Both the position numbers and the translations under genes were made by a program. 64,000 bases of DNA. Origin: Myrica gale. Taxonomy: Eukaryota > Streptophyta > Magnoliopsida > Fagales > Myricaceae. Below are positions 1-9,726 of this stretch, in pieces. The notes under the pieces were generated by a model. It worked only from the letters and a program-made list of their open reading frames with translations, was not told the DNA's origin and did no database searches. The stretch spans positions 18,859,001 to 18,923,000 of the forward strand of contig OZ005609.1 in assembly GCA_963930655.1 (NCBI GenBank), read 5' to 3'. Within the stretch, counting starts at the first letter, position 1, and each line of letters begins with the position of its first letter.

Positions 1-1206
1 CGTGTATGATTGCAACTGGCTGTGTTTTCCAATAAATAGGGGTTCAGCCATTAGAAAAACTCACCATTTGAGTGAAATCATAGAGTTTTCACAAGGAAGA
101 GAAAGGACGGATAGTGAAGAAGGGGAAAGACTAGGAGAAGCAAGAGTGATTCCCAGCTACACTAGAGGTAAAGTTTAGTTGGTTATCTTTGAATTCGATT
201 CAAAAGTTTTCAACACGATTTTGAGAATCTCTTGTGTTTTTCAACTATTCTAGCATCTATTGATGTTGTTAGCGATTTTCATATTCATATTGTTCTTCGT
301 GTTATTGACGAAGAACAAGCTTGTCTTTTCAAAATAGTCTAATTTTTAAACATTAATTCATTTTCAAGGTGTTGTTCATACTTTTTTCCTATTTCTTTTC
401 AAAAAAAATTCCCAAATTCTTTTTTTCAAAGCTTGAAAATATTCTTTTTCAAAACTCATTGTTTTCGATTATGAATTAGTTTTTTCTACGTGGTGGTTAA
501 GCCAGTTTTTAAATGAGAAATCGAAGTGTAGTTTTTTTTCCTTCACAACACTTTCTTTTGAATATGTTTGATAATGTTTCTTTTGTATGATATATATGAG
601 CGTTGACATGAGACATGCATGCTTAACTTATTCTTTGGAAGGGATGTTTGAGGTACAAGTATGGTTAATGTGTTGCATATAATGAATGATATGTATGTGC
701 ATTGACAAAAGACATGCATACTTAATGTATCATGTGAAGAGGTGATATTACTGTGCACAAGAAGATGTGTAGCACTTGTTGTGGCATCCTAGCCACTTTG
801 TCCTACACGGAACAATCCTTTATAAGGATACTGTATTTTACTCTAGGAGTAATGCCGCAAAGATACGGAGGTTACATATATTACTCTGGCCCAGTGACTC
901 ACTCTGGGAGTGAGAGAAGTGGTGGTTGAAAATTGAAAAGATCATTATCAAACAATTGAGTCTTTTCCTTTATTTTCACCTTTTGTTATTGCATTGATGA
1001 ACTGGTTTCTTCAATGTCTTTCTTTTCATGCTATCTGCTATCTGTTTTACTAACCACTAGCTTAACTGAGTCATTTGGATTCACCGTTGTTTGTTAAATT
1101 TTTTTAGCAGATATCTAAAGTGTTCTTAGAAGAGTGCCTTGGCTCATGAGGTTTTGATAATTAGTTGGTAGTTGGGTCTAGGTCACTGAGAACCTAGACA
1201 TCATTG
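1..1206. other. Non-coding, probable old retroelement leader/LTR remnant
   Basis: No credible protein is encoded. The first 120 bases read like the TATA and transcription-start zone of an LTR on the plus strand (AATAAATAGGGG followed by a purine-rich leader), but I could not find a matching second copy or LTR ends. An imperfect direct repeat of roughly 100 bp lies at about 596-630 and 695-730 (GTTGACATGAGACATGCATG and a diverged copy). The assignment to a retroelement is inference only. Confidence 0.3.
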
Positions 1207-1627
1207 TTAAGAGTGTCCATAGATGGCCTGTTTCAAGATCTCCTGAGTATATTTTCTAGCGATGATGAAGAGGAACAGTAGAAGAGAGTATTGTGAAGAT
1301 CTATGCGGATTGTACTTAATGTAGTCGTTATTATGTCAGGTTTTATAGACATATATAGAAGGCAAACATGGTACTCTTTTTTGATACAAAGGTTGGAATA
1401 AAAGGGTCTTCAAGATGTTTATTTCTTAGAATCATGTTGCATTGACAATCCTCCCACCGGTCGTAACCTCAATTTAATAGTGGTGCTCGTTACTATACGA
1501 CAGAACTAGAGCACTTCACGGTCCGGGCTATTATAGTGGTTGACCTGTGATAGGAGGAATTTTACAGATATGATTTTATTCCTATAATCTCTATAGGTTG
1601 TCTCCCAATCGACAACTCATGCCAACA
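1207..1627 (-). repeat. copia-1 3' LTR
   Basis: Starts with TGTTGGCATGAG on the minus strand at 1627, directly after the polyprotein end and a short purine stretch (GAGGAG). It contains a TATA-like stretch (minus-strand CTATATATGTCTATAAAA, near 1340-1360), and a plausible end ...CTTAACA at 1207. It matches the 5' LTR remnant at 8090-8206. The start is firm and the far end is a guess. Confidence 0.65.
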
Positions 1628-1965
1628 CTCCTCAAGTGGAAGCATCCAAGTTTCCGATGTTCAACTTGTCTAGTGAGTTGTAGAAATCCTTGCTCGATAC
1701 GGTATTTGTAAGTATATCTATCAGTTGATCTTCGGATGTCAACTAAGATGTAGGAGCAAAGCCAATTTCCGTTAAAAGTCTTTTGAGCTACAAAAGTTCA
1801 TCAAAGACCTTTAGCCAATCCGCTTAACTCTGATTCAACACTTGATTATGACACCACCTTCTGCCTTTTACTTCTTAATGTAACAAGATTTCCCCCGACG
1901 AACGGGAAATAGCCCATGGTAGATCTTATGTCTAAGTTGTTCCATGCTCAATCTCCATCTGTATA
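1628..1965 (-). pseudogene. copia-1 RNase H and polyprotein C-terminus, second half
   Basis: Reading minus, the sequence resumes with GYTDGD, the start of the copia RNase H core (usual form GYTDADWA), with a stop replacing the Trp. It then passes through a stretch matching GYF.FVGGNLV..RSK, and ends with a recognisable SEDQL.DIL and a KLNIGNLDAST tail before the stop and the 3' LTR. Stops and frameshifts interrupt it. It was contiguous with the reverse transcriptase fragment at 3256-3448 before the solo LTR at 1971-3255 inserted. Confidence 0.8.
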
Positions 1966-1970
1966 ACCTT

Positions 1971-3255
1971 TGTAACGCTCTGAACCCCGGAGGTTAGGGG
2001 GTTACTTCTATGGGTAAAACTAGTGAAAATCAGCGAAAATTAGGGGGTTTAAATCATTTATCAAGTAATAAACAATCTCGATAACAAATTCAAATTTAAA
2101 AGTTGAAAATAATTGACTAAAAATACTTCGTTTAAAACTCTACAAAAATTGAAAAATTACAAAGAAAATGCTTAATCTAATTGGAACTCTAAGCCTTCTC
2201 TTAGCTACCCACCCAGGTGTCATCTAATACGACTCTCGACATGCTCCTAAATATCATCTGAAATGTGAGGACAAATAACGGGGTTAGTTTGATTACTTAG
2301 TAAGCAAAATCATTATGCTAGGATGCACTTCATGAGCCACAATTTAGAAGTGAAAATCAATAGAAAAGTGTAAATCTTAATCCATATAACTATAACTATA
2401 AAACAACGTTTATATTTCATAGTAATACTATAGAAATCTCTTTGGCAATAACTGTGGTCACGTTTACCATCGTGATAGGGTTGTGCAGTCCGAAGACTCC
2501 TTGCGCACTCACTGTACCAATTGATATAACTTTGAACTCTGGGCCTCAAGGTTTAAAACATCACACATATCATACAATGATTATCCACAAGTAAATATAT
2601 GAAACCCTGAGATAAATAATCAAATAATAACATAGACTTTAAAAAGACTCGTGATTACACCAATGCAAGCAAGAACATTTCATAACATTATACTGTAACA
2701 TAATGCACATAAAACTCCGAGGGTTTTCAATAAATCATGTAATTTTTCAAATATTACCTCGGTCTTTTAGGAAAATCTAGCATAATAACCCTGCATACCT
2801 CGCCCTTCATAACCGTTGAAGCCTTTATCAATGAACCTTTACGACCTTAAAAAACTAGACTAAAAGCATCGAAAAGACGCTTGATTTCTCATTCTCTCAA
2901 TCAATACACAGTATCGCATAGACTAAGAAAATATATATAAAAGACTAGATTGCAATCCTATTCAAAGAAGGAAACTACATTTGAAAAGATGATAAGATTG
3001 TGTTGCTATCCTTTTCAAAATTCAAATATATTTTTGATATATTCAAATTTAAAACATTAAAATCTAAAAAGAGATAAATATAAATAATCTCTTCTTCAAA
3101 TTTCAAACTCTTTTAAAAAGATAACATTTTCAAATCAAATCAATATTTCAAACTTGAAACACTTTTAAAATAGGATAAAATTTTCAAATATTTCAAAATT
3201 TGAAATTCAATAAAAATAATATTTTATTACTAAGAAAAAAATAAGGGCTACTACA
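1971..3255 (-). mobile_element. Ty3/gypsy solo LTR inside copia-1 RNase H
   Basis: Minus-strand ends are TGTAGTAGCCC and GCGTTACA. It is flanked by a near-perfect 5-bp target-site duplication (plus strand ACCTT at 1966-1970, CCCTT at 3256-3260). Removing it rejoins the RNase H reading frame (...NHLRIEG|GYTDGD...). The body is homologous to the 3' LTR of the gypsy element at 27722-28901: both share a stretch reading TAAGCAAAATCATTAT followed by CATGAGCCACA. No internal gypsy sequence is present, so this is a solo LTR left by LTR-LTR recombination. Confidence 0.88.
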
Positions 3256-4825
3256 CCCTTCGATTCTGAGGTGATTGTTCTTTGAAAATATAAGTCATTA
3301 TCCAAATTACTACTTCCATATGATCTTTGCTAGGTTTTTGCATGAATTCACTTACAATGCTTACAGCGTACGCAATATCTGCACGAGTGTGTGAGAAGTA
3401 GATAAGTTTACCAACTAGTCTTTTGTACCTCCCTTTGTCCGCTGGCACTTGGTTTGGATCTTTCCGTAGCTTGTGGTTTTAAATGATTGGAGTATCTGCC
3501 GGCTTACAATCCAACATTCCCACCTCAGTTAGTAAATCAAGTATATATTTTTGTTGTGAAAGGAATATACCTTTCCTCGACCTAGCAACATCGATGCCTA
3601 AGAAGTTTTTATGTCACCCTAGATTCTTCATCTCGAATTCCATTCCGAAGAAGTATTTATCATCTCATGTATTGATCATATTATCTACATATACTATCAA
3701 AGTTGTTACTTTGCCCAGTTGATGTTTCAGAAATAAGGTATGATCGCAGTTGCTTTGTTGGAAACCACATTTCTCTATTGCTTGACTGAATTGCCCAAAC
3801 CATGTTCGAGGTGACTTTTTTAACCCATATTGTGGTCATTGTAATTTTCACACAACTTCAATGTTTGAGGACGTTGTGTAGCTCAGAGTGGTGTCCATGT
3901 ACACTTCATTTTCAAGATCTCCATAGAGAAATGCGTTCTTTTCACGAACTGGTGCAATGGCCAGTCCAAGTTTGCCACAAGAGATAATAGGACTCTGACT
4001 ATATTCAGTTTGGCTACAGGTGAAAAGGTTTCTTGATAGTCTACGCCATTTGTCTGCATTTTCCTTTTAACACTAACCTTGCATTGTATCGTTCAAGAGA
4101 GCCATCTGCCTTGTGTTTGATGGAGAAGACCCACTTGCACCCTACTATTTTTTTCCTTTCGGTAGTGAATCCAAAGTCCATGTTTGATTGTTCCATTGTG
4201 CTCCCATTTCTTCCTCTATGGCCTGAGTTCAATTTGGATCTGCTAATGCATCTTGAACACTTATGGGGATATGACACGAGTAAAGTTCGTGTGTGAATGT
4301 CTTGAGGGGTTCAGGTAGCTCTTTGGTGGATGCATAGTTTGGAATTGGATACCTCGACTTTAGTTCCTCAGTATTTGGGGAGTATCTATTTGGTTGTTTC
4401 CCAAAATTATGCCTGAAAGGTAAAAAATATACAGTAGTATTGTCTGTATCATTCATATATGAGGGTGTTGTTGGATTTTTTACCTCAGGAATATTCTCAG
4501 GAGTTGGATCTACTTGTACATGAAGATGGGTGGATTATGGTTCTGCTTTGGATGATATATGCTCACTTCCTTGAGATACACTTGGCGTAGACATCACATC
4601 AAACCCCAAAGGCACATATGGTGGCATATTCGGTGTAGGAGACATATCCAACCATGGAGACACATCTGGTGACTCATTTGACCTCACGTCTAACGTTGTT
4701 GTCTTATTATGTGAGTCTTTAAGCCATTCAAACCTTAACCAATTAAATTCTTCATCCCGATGCTCGGCCTGAAGAGGAGAATTGGATGTGGAAGGAGAAA
4801 AAAAGAGTTAGGATTCCAGGAAGGT
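3256..4825 (-). pseudogene. copia-1 reverse transcriptase with IN-RT spacer
   Basis: Minus-strand copia RT in several broken frames. At 4041-4277 it shows KKIVGCKWVFSIKHKADGS, the hallmark start of the RT domain. Around 3660-3700 the catalytic box reads YVDN rather than YVDD, so the second catalytic Asp is lost. At 3251-3448 it has KGRYKRLVGKLIYFSHTRAD and a following PSKDHM...V block, the RT-RNase H junction. 4229-4456 is the proline-rich spacer upstream (NRYSPNTEELKSRYPIPNY). The last residues of the 3251-3448 frame come from the inserted LTR, not from copia. Plus-strand frames over this stretch are shadows. Confidence 0.82.
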
Positions 4826-5410
4826 GACATCCATAGAAACATAGGTACGCCGGGTATCATGGTCGTAGCACCGACAGCCTTTTTGATGTGCAGCATACCC
4901 TAAGAAGAGGCACCTAAGGGCACATCGGTTGAGTTTAACATGTTGTTTTTTATGTAGATGCACATACACCACATAGCTGAAAACTCGAGTAAGGAGTGTC
5001 AGGGCCGTTAGAAAAGAAACCAAAGCTGCCAACGATTGGAGGGGATACTGAAAATCTAAGTTCTTGGATGAGAGGCAGATGATTAAATAGATGGCAAAGG
5101 CCACAACATCTGACCAATGGAGAGTGGGTACTTTAGCTAAAATTAGCAAGGCGCGGGTCTTGAGAATATGCCAATTTTTTCGATCAGCAATGTCATTTTG
5201 CTCTGGAGTCTAAAGGCATTAGGTCTATTGAATGAGACCTTGTTGATGGAAATAATCATGGAAGCGATGATTAACATATTTGCCACCATTGTCAGAACGA
5301 ATAACCTGGAGTTTGCCTGAAAAACTAGGTCTGAATAATAACATGGAAGGTTTAAAAAACATTGAGCACTTCATCCTTATGTTTCAACAGATAAAGCCAG
5401 GTCATACAGG
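4826..5410 (-). repeat. copia-1 integrase segment, tandem copy A
   Basis: About 585 bp that repeats the adjacent 5411-5997. Minus-strand frame 4808-5149 reads LILAKVPTLHWSDVVAFAIY through CALRCLFLGYAAHQKGCRCY, the C-terminal integrase part of copia. The upstream half matches the integrase catalytic core around SDNGG. Copy A runs on into the RT spacer, so it lies at the natural 3' side; copy B is joined to the upstream integrase. The junction sits at a shared GGTACATCC/GGTGACATCC. Confidence 0.82.
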
Positions 5411-6359
5411 TACATCCATAGAAACATAGGTACGCCGGGTATCAAGGTCATAGCACCGATAGCCTTTTTGATGTGCAACATACCCTAAGAAGAGGCACCT
5501 AAGGGCACATGGGTGGAGTTTAGCATGCTGTTTTTTATGTAGATGCACATACGCCACACTGCCCAAAACTCGAGGAGGGAGCATCAGGGCCGTGGGAAAA
5601 GAAACCAAAGCCGCCAACGATTGTAGGGGAGACTGAAAATCTAAGATCTTGGATGGGAGGTAGTTGATTAAATACACAGAAAAGGCGACAACGTTTGACC
5701 AATGGAGAGTGGGTACTTTAGCTAAAATTAGCAAGGCACGGGTAGTATCGAGAATATGCCAATTTTTTCGATCAGCGATGCCATTTTGCTCTAGAGTCCG
5801 AGGGATGAGGTCTAATGAATGAGACCGTGTTGTTGGAAATAATCATGGAAGCGATGATTAACATATTCGCCACCATTGTCGGAACGAATAACCTGAAGTT
5901 TTCCTGAAAAACTAGGTCTGGATCATAACATGGAAGGTTTAAAAAAAATTGAGCACTTCATCCTTATGTTTCAACAGACAAAGTCAGGTCATACGGGTAC
6001 AATCATCAATAAATATCACAAAACCAACGAATACCCGTCATAATAGAGACTGGGGACAGACCCAACACATCAAAATGAATTAAAACAAATGGGGTAGTAC
6101 TTTTATTCATTCTTAAAGGATAGGGTGCTCGATGACTTTTGGCTAAAATGCACATGTCACATTCAAATGTAGCAGGTGATAGATTTGAAAAAAGAGTCGA
6201 AAACAAGTGTCCTATATAGCCAAAGGATAGATGACACAAACAGCGAAGCCACATCCAAATTTGTCGTTCTGTGGAACTAAGCGGAGACCACATGTGATGT
6301 GCACGACCGATACTAAAATCATCCATGTAGTATACCCCCCCGGCTTCTACCACTTCCAA
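5411..6359 (-). pseudogene. copia-1 GAG-pre-integrase and integrase (includes tandem copy B, 5411-5997)
   Basis: At 6006-6359 the minus strand encodes the zinc-binding pre-integrase region (SFGYIGHLF, then CDMCILAKSH, with His and Cys spacing of the HHCC finger) and the start of the integrase core (PFVLIHFDVLGLSPVS). The core continues into 5997-5411, where the usual frame is broken. It ends in the conserved LHPCALRCLFLGYVAHQKGY block. The segment 5411-5997 is then repeated as copy A. Confidence 0.85.
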
Positions 6360-6786
6360 TTATTGTTCATGAGAATATCCTGAAGAAGACAAAAGAGAGG
6401 GTAAATTAGTACCACACAATTTAAATCAGTAGTCACTTTTACTCACATATACTAATTTGTGTGATAAATATGGGACAAAAAGAGTGTTGTGTAGCTTGAG
6501 GGAGGGTGACGGCATCACAAGAGCCCGACCCTGTGATTGGGTAAATAAATCCATTGGCATTTAAGATGCTTATGCGCCGTGGAGAGGAGAGTTTGGAAAA
6601 ATCAACGGCGTCATAAGTCATTTGGTCTGTAGCACCGGAGTCGAGGAGCCATTCATTACGGTCTGCATTTTTGGAGTGGTTAAGCAAGCCAGAACCATGG
6701 TTACCTGTATCAGTAGAAGAAAAAGAGTCGCACGCTGCACTGGTGAGGAAACGATAGAGAGCTGGGGTTTGGCAAAACCATAGCAA
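6360..6786 (-). pseudogene. copia-1 aspartic protease region
   Basis: The frame at 6439-6786 contains EWLLDSGATDQMTYD, the retropepsin active-site motif (DSGA) in its copia form, followed by the usual hydrophobic strand (ISILNANGFIYPITGSGSCD). It represents the gag-protease junction. The reading frame runs out at 6786, where similarity to copia stops and hAT-like sequence begins. Confidence 0.8.
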
Positions 6787-8069
6787 CCATCATGAACAAA
6801 TGACCCTTATATTACTATATGTAGATACTTCAAAAAGTACAATACAAGTTGAAGAATATTTAATGAACTTAAATGAACTTTTAGATAAATTAAATAATAT
6901 GAACTTGATATGTAATATATTACTATATTACTATATGACACCATAGGGAAAGGCCTCTTTGATGAGCTTTTAGAAATAGTAAAAAATATGAACTTGATAT
7001 TAATGATATAAGAGGCCTCTTCTTCTACAAATGCTAGAAAAATTCTGCAAGCTAATATACCTATATTAACTCTTAAACCACTGTCACAAACACATGCTTA
7101 GCTACATAAGAGTTTGAAAATTTTGAATTTTTGTTATGCATAAATATTTGGTATGACATCTTATTTGTTGTTAATTTAGTTAGATAAGAACTGACAATCT
7201 AAAAACATATATGCATATAGATGTTGCTATTGATCCATTGAAAGGTCTTATTTCTTATTTAAAGAATTATAGAGAAAATGAATTCACTTCTGCTTTGAAT
7301 TCAACAAAAGAAATTGCAGTTGAAATGAGAATAGAACTTACACTTCTTAAAAGGCAAGTAATCCACAGAAAAAAATAATTTGATGAAAGTACTGATAATG
7401 AAATAATAAAATTAGTAGAAGAATCTTTTAGAGTTGATAATTTTATAGATATAGTAGATCGTGCTATTTCTTCAATTGAGAATAGGTTTGAACGATTTAC
7501 AATCTATGAAAATATTTTTGGTTTATTATTTAATTTGAAAAATTTAAAATCTTTGTACGAGGATGACTTGAAAAAATATTGTATTGTACTTGAAAATATT
7601 TTAAAACATAAAAATCATGCTAATATTGATGGTTTAGATTTATTTTTAGAATTGAAAGTCTTAAAAGAGATTTTGAAAATAGAGACTTATACTCCAATTA
7701 AAACATTACACGATATAATAAGATTAGACTCTTTTCCAAATGCGAGTATTGCTTATAGAATATTATTGACAACACATGTAATTGTTGCTTCTCTAGAAAA
7801 AAGTTTTTCAAAACAAAAATTAATAAATTCCTACTTGAGATCAACTACGACGCAAAAAATATTAAATGAATTAGTAATATTATCAATTGAAAAGGATATA
7901 TTAAAAATTTAGAATATAAATTTTGATAAGTAATTTTGCATCTCAAAAAGCTAAAAGAATATGTTTCAACGAATTTTTTATAAATAATTTATTTTTAAAT
8001 ATATTATTTTACAAAGCCTCACTTTGGGGTTTTGCCTAAAGCCCCAATTATACCTTAGAGCAGCCCCTG
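6787..8069 (+). pseudogene. hAT transposase remnant (ZMYM1-like type)
   Basis: The open stretch 7535-7912 ends in FPNASIAYRILLTTHVIVAS and EKSFSKQKLINSYLRSTT, the C-terminal dimerisation region typical of plant hAT transposases of the TTF/ZMYM1-like group. The same frame extends upstream to about 7215 with one stop (near 7376) and carries YLKNYRENEFTSALNSTKEI. The 3' end reads TTAGAGCAGCCCCTG at 8055-8069, a typical hAT terminus (inverse CAGGGGCTGCTCTAA). No matching 5' terminus is visible, so the element is 5'-truncated, apparently within copia-1, and no target duplication can be confirmed. Confidence 0.75.
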
Positions 8070-8206
8070 CGTGTTGACATCCTAATCTTCGCTACAGATA
8101 TTGTGGCCAGGATCGTAGTTGACCCGTGATAGAAGAGATTTTACAGATATGATTTTATTCCTACAATCTCTCTAGTTTGTCTCCAAATCGAAAACTCACG
8201 CCAACA
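8070..8206 (-). repeat. copia-1 5' LTR remnant
   Basis: On minus it begins TGTTGGCGTGAGTTTTCG at 8206 and follows the 3' LTR for about 110 bp (shared TTTTACAGATATGATTTTATTCC on plus). It is cut off at the hAT 3' terminus (8069). Confidence 0.75.
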
Positions 8207-8327
8207 CGTACACCGCATTTTCTGAACGAAATGAGACGTAAGGAAGGCTGCCATGCACCGTGAAGTAGTGCTCCGATCCTGATTTTGAAACTCAGAAATT
8301 GTTTGCTGCACGTGGCCGACCGCCAAC
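8207..8327. other. Host sequence between copia-1 and Pack-hAT 1
   Basis: Short unique stretch; with 9661-9726 it is the pre-insertion host DNA. Joining 8320-8327 to 9669 gives an uninterrupted sequence of no recognised coding function. Confidence 0.5.
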
Positions 8328-9660
8328 CAAAGGCGGATCCAGGGGGGTGCGGCCCTGGGCGGCCGCCCCCCATTGGATCCACCAAATTTAATTTTTACTT
8401 TGTAAAAAATTTTTATTTTTTTATTTTTTATTATAAGTTGGTATGGGCCTATGGGGCCCGATCCCCATAGGCCCAGGCCAACCTTGGTTTTAAGCTTGCA
8501 TGACTTGGTTTTAAGTGTGTATTGATTGATTCTACTTTCAGTAGCCTCGGCCGGTTAAAGGTGCTAGAGAAATCGTCAGATAGTTTTTACTTGACAAATG
8601 TGGACCTCCTTCTACGTGGACCTGGACCACCTGGTGCTAGAGAAATCAAGTCTTTTGAGTTTTGTTTTTCCTGTAAATGAGTATACGTGTATCTTAGTTA
8701 TACATGCTGCCTCTTTATTACTTATTTCTTCTAGTTTTTAAAGTATATTTTATTTGGAGTGGAAGATTTGACAATTTGATATTTGCATCTTAACTGGACA
8801 TTGTGAGACAACTAGTGCTTTGATCAAACCTAATTAATGTCTTTGCAGTTGAATACTAACGATGATAAATCCCCTGGTAGCCTATACGACACTGCCAATT
8901 TATTGAACAATTTGGGCAATTTATAGTTAACAACAAATTTTTCATACTATTATAGGAATTATAATGCAATACTTCTCAGTTATTTTTGTCCATACTATTT
9001 TTGTAGTACTTGATACTGAAAATTCTAGTGTATATCCCCCTTGACTCTCAGCTCTCTCTTAATCTCATTATTTAGATTTTTGACGGTTTCAATTTTTGCA
9101 GGATACTCGAGATTTTACACTTGAAAAGTGCTGGACCTTCGACCGCTAGTATGTCTCTCTATCCAAGATTCTCTCTCTACAATTAAGTAGAAAAATTCAT
9201 TTATTTAGTATGCTAAAAATGCTTTAGGGTTTGAAATTTTGTGAGTTGTGAAATTGTTGGAGGATGAGATTAAATTGGTTTGGATATCTTAGGGCTATAG
9301 AGGTTTCTACCTAGAAATTTCTAATTTTTTTAATTTTTTTCGAAAATAAATAGAAATTCAATCATATTTTTGGGTCCCGATTTGTTTAGGATTTTTCATG
9401 CCCTTGAATTCCGGTGGAGTTCCTGCTGCTCAAACTAACATTTTCTTATATATACATAAGATGCAAATTAGTAGGATCTAATTGTCACTTTCAGTCTTAG
9501 CAAATAGTATGTACGTGTATTTTAAAAATTTTGATGCTTTTAATCCTTAATTTTCGATATTTTAACTTTAAGACATTTTTTACATTACGTTGGATTTTTT
9601 TTTTGTCATTTCGCCTTATGTATCCGACCCCCTTCAAATTGGATCCTGGATCCGCCACTG
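8328..9660. mobile_element. Pack-hAT element 1, carries RecG-like exon
   Basis: A 1333-bp element with ends CAAAGGCGGATCCAGG and CCTGGATCCGCCACTG (imperfect terminal inverted repeats) and a perfect 8-bp target duplication CCGCCAAC (8320-8327 and 9661-9668), the hAT hallmark. It shares about 150 bp of left and about 180 bp of right subterminal sequence with element 2 (9727-11261). No transposase is encoded, so it is non-autonomous. It carries an exon-like fragment of a RecG helicase gene at 8542-8626. A second exon-like stretch after a TTTTTGCAG acceptor near 9100 is not identified. Confidence 0.9.
8542..8626 (+). pseudogene. Captured exon fragment of RecG-type DNA helicase
   Basis: After a pyrimidine tract and AG acceptor (8540-8541), 28 codons stay open and read SLGRLKVLEKSSDSFYLTNV followed by DLLLRGPG. 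RecG helicases (chloroplast/mitochondrial in plants, branch migration of recombination intermediates) have this block in the C-terminal helicase lobe, continuing as DLLGKKQSG, which is absent here. Similarity breaks right after GPG, where an exon boundary or capture edge is likely. The 15-mer GGTGCTAGAGAAATC occurs both inside the exon and just after it. Recognition is from memory of the family; a protein search would settle it. Confidence 0.72.
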
Positions 9661-9726
9661 CCGCCAACAGTGATTCAAAGTGTTTCACTTGTGGACTAGT
9701 TAGCTCTAACATCAAATCTTGACCAC

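Larger units (their letters stand above)
1207..8206 (-). mobile_element. copia-1: decayed Ty1/copia LTR retrotransposon
   Basis: Minus-strand element in the order 5' LTR remnant (8070-8206), hAT remnant, protease (about 6786), integrase (6359-4826), reverse transcriptase (4825-3256), inserted gypsy solo LTR (3255-1971), RNase H (1965-1628), 3' LTR (1627-1207). This is the normal copia order PR-IN-RT-RH. Both LTRs begin TGTTGGC and share a following stretch ending in the homologues of GGTTGACCTGTGATAGGAGG. Gag is not recognisable: the hAT remnant occupies that position. Every domain has stops and frameshifts, so the element is dead. The flank next to the 5' LTR (CGTAC at 8207) has no matching copy beyond 1207, so the far LTR end is approximate. 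Confidence 0.8.
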
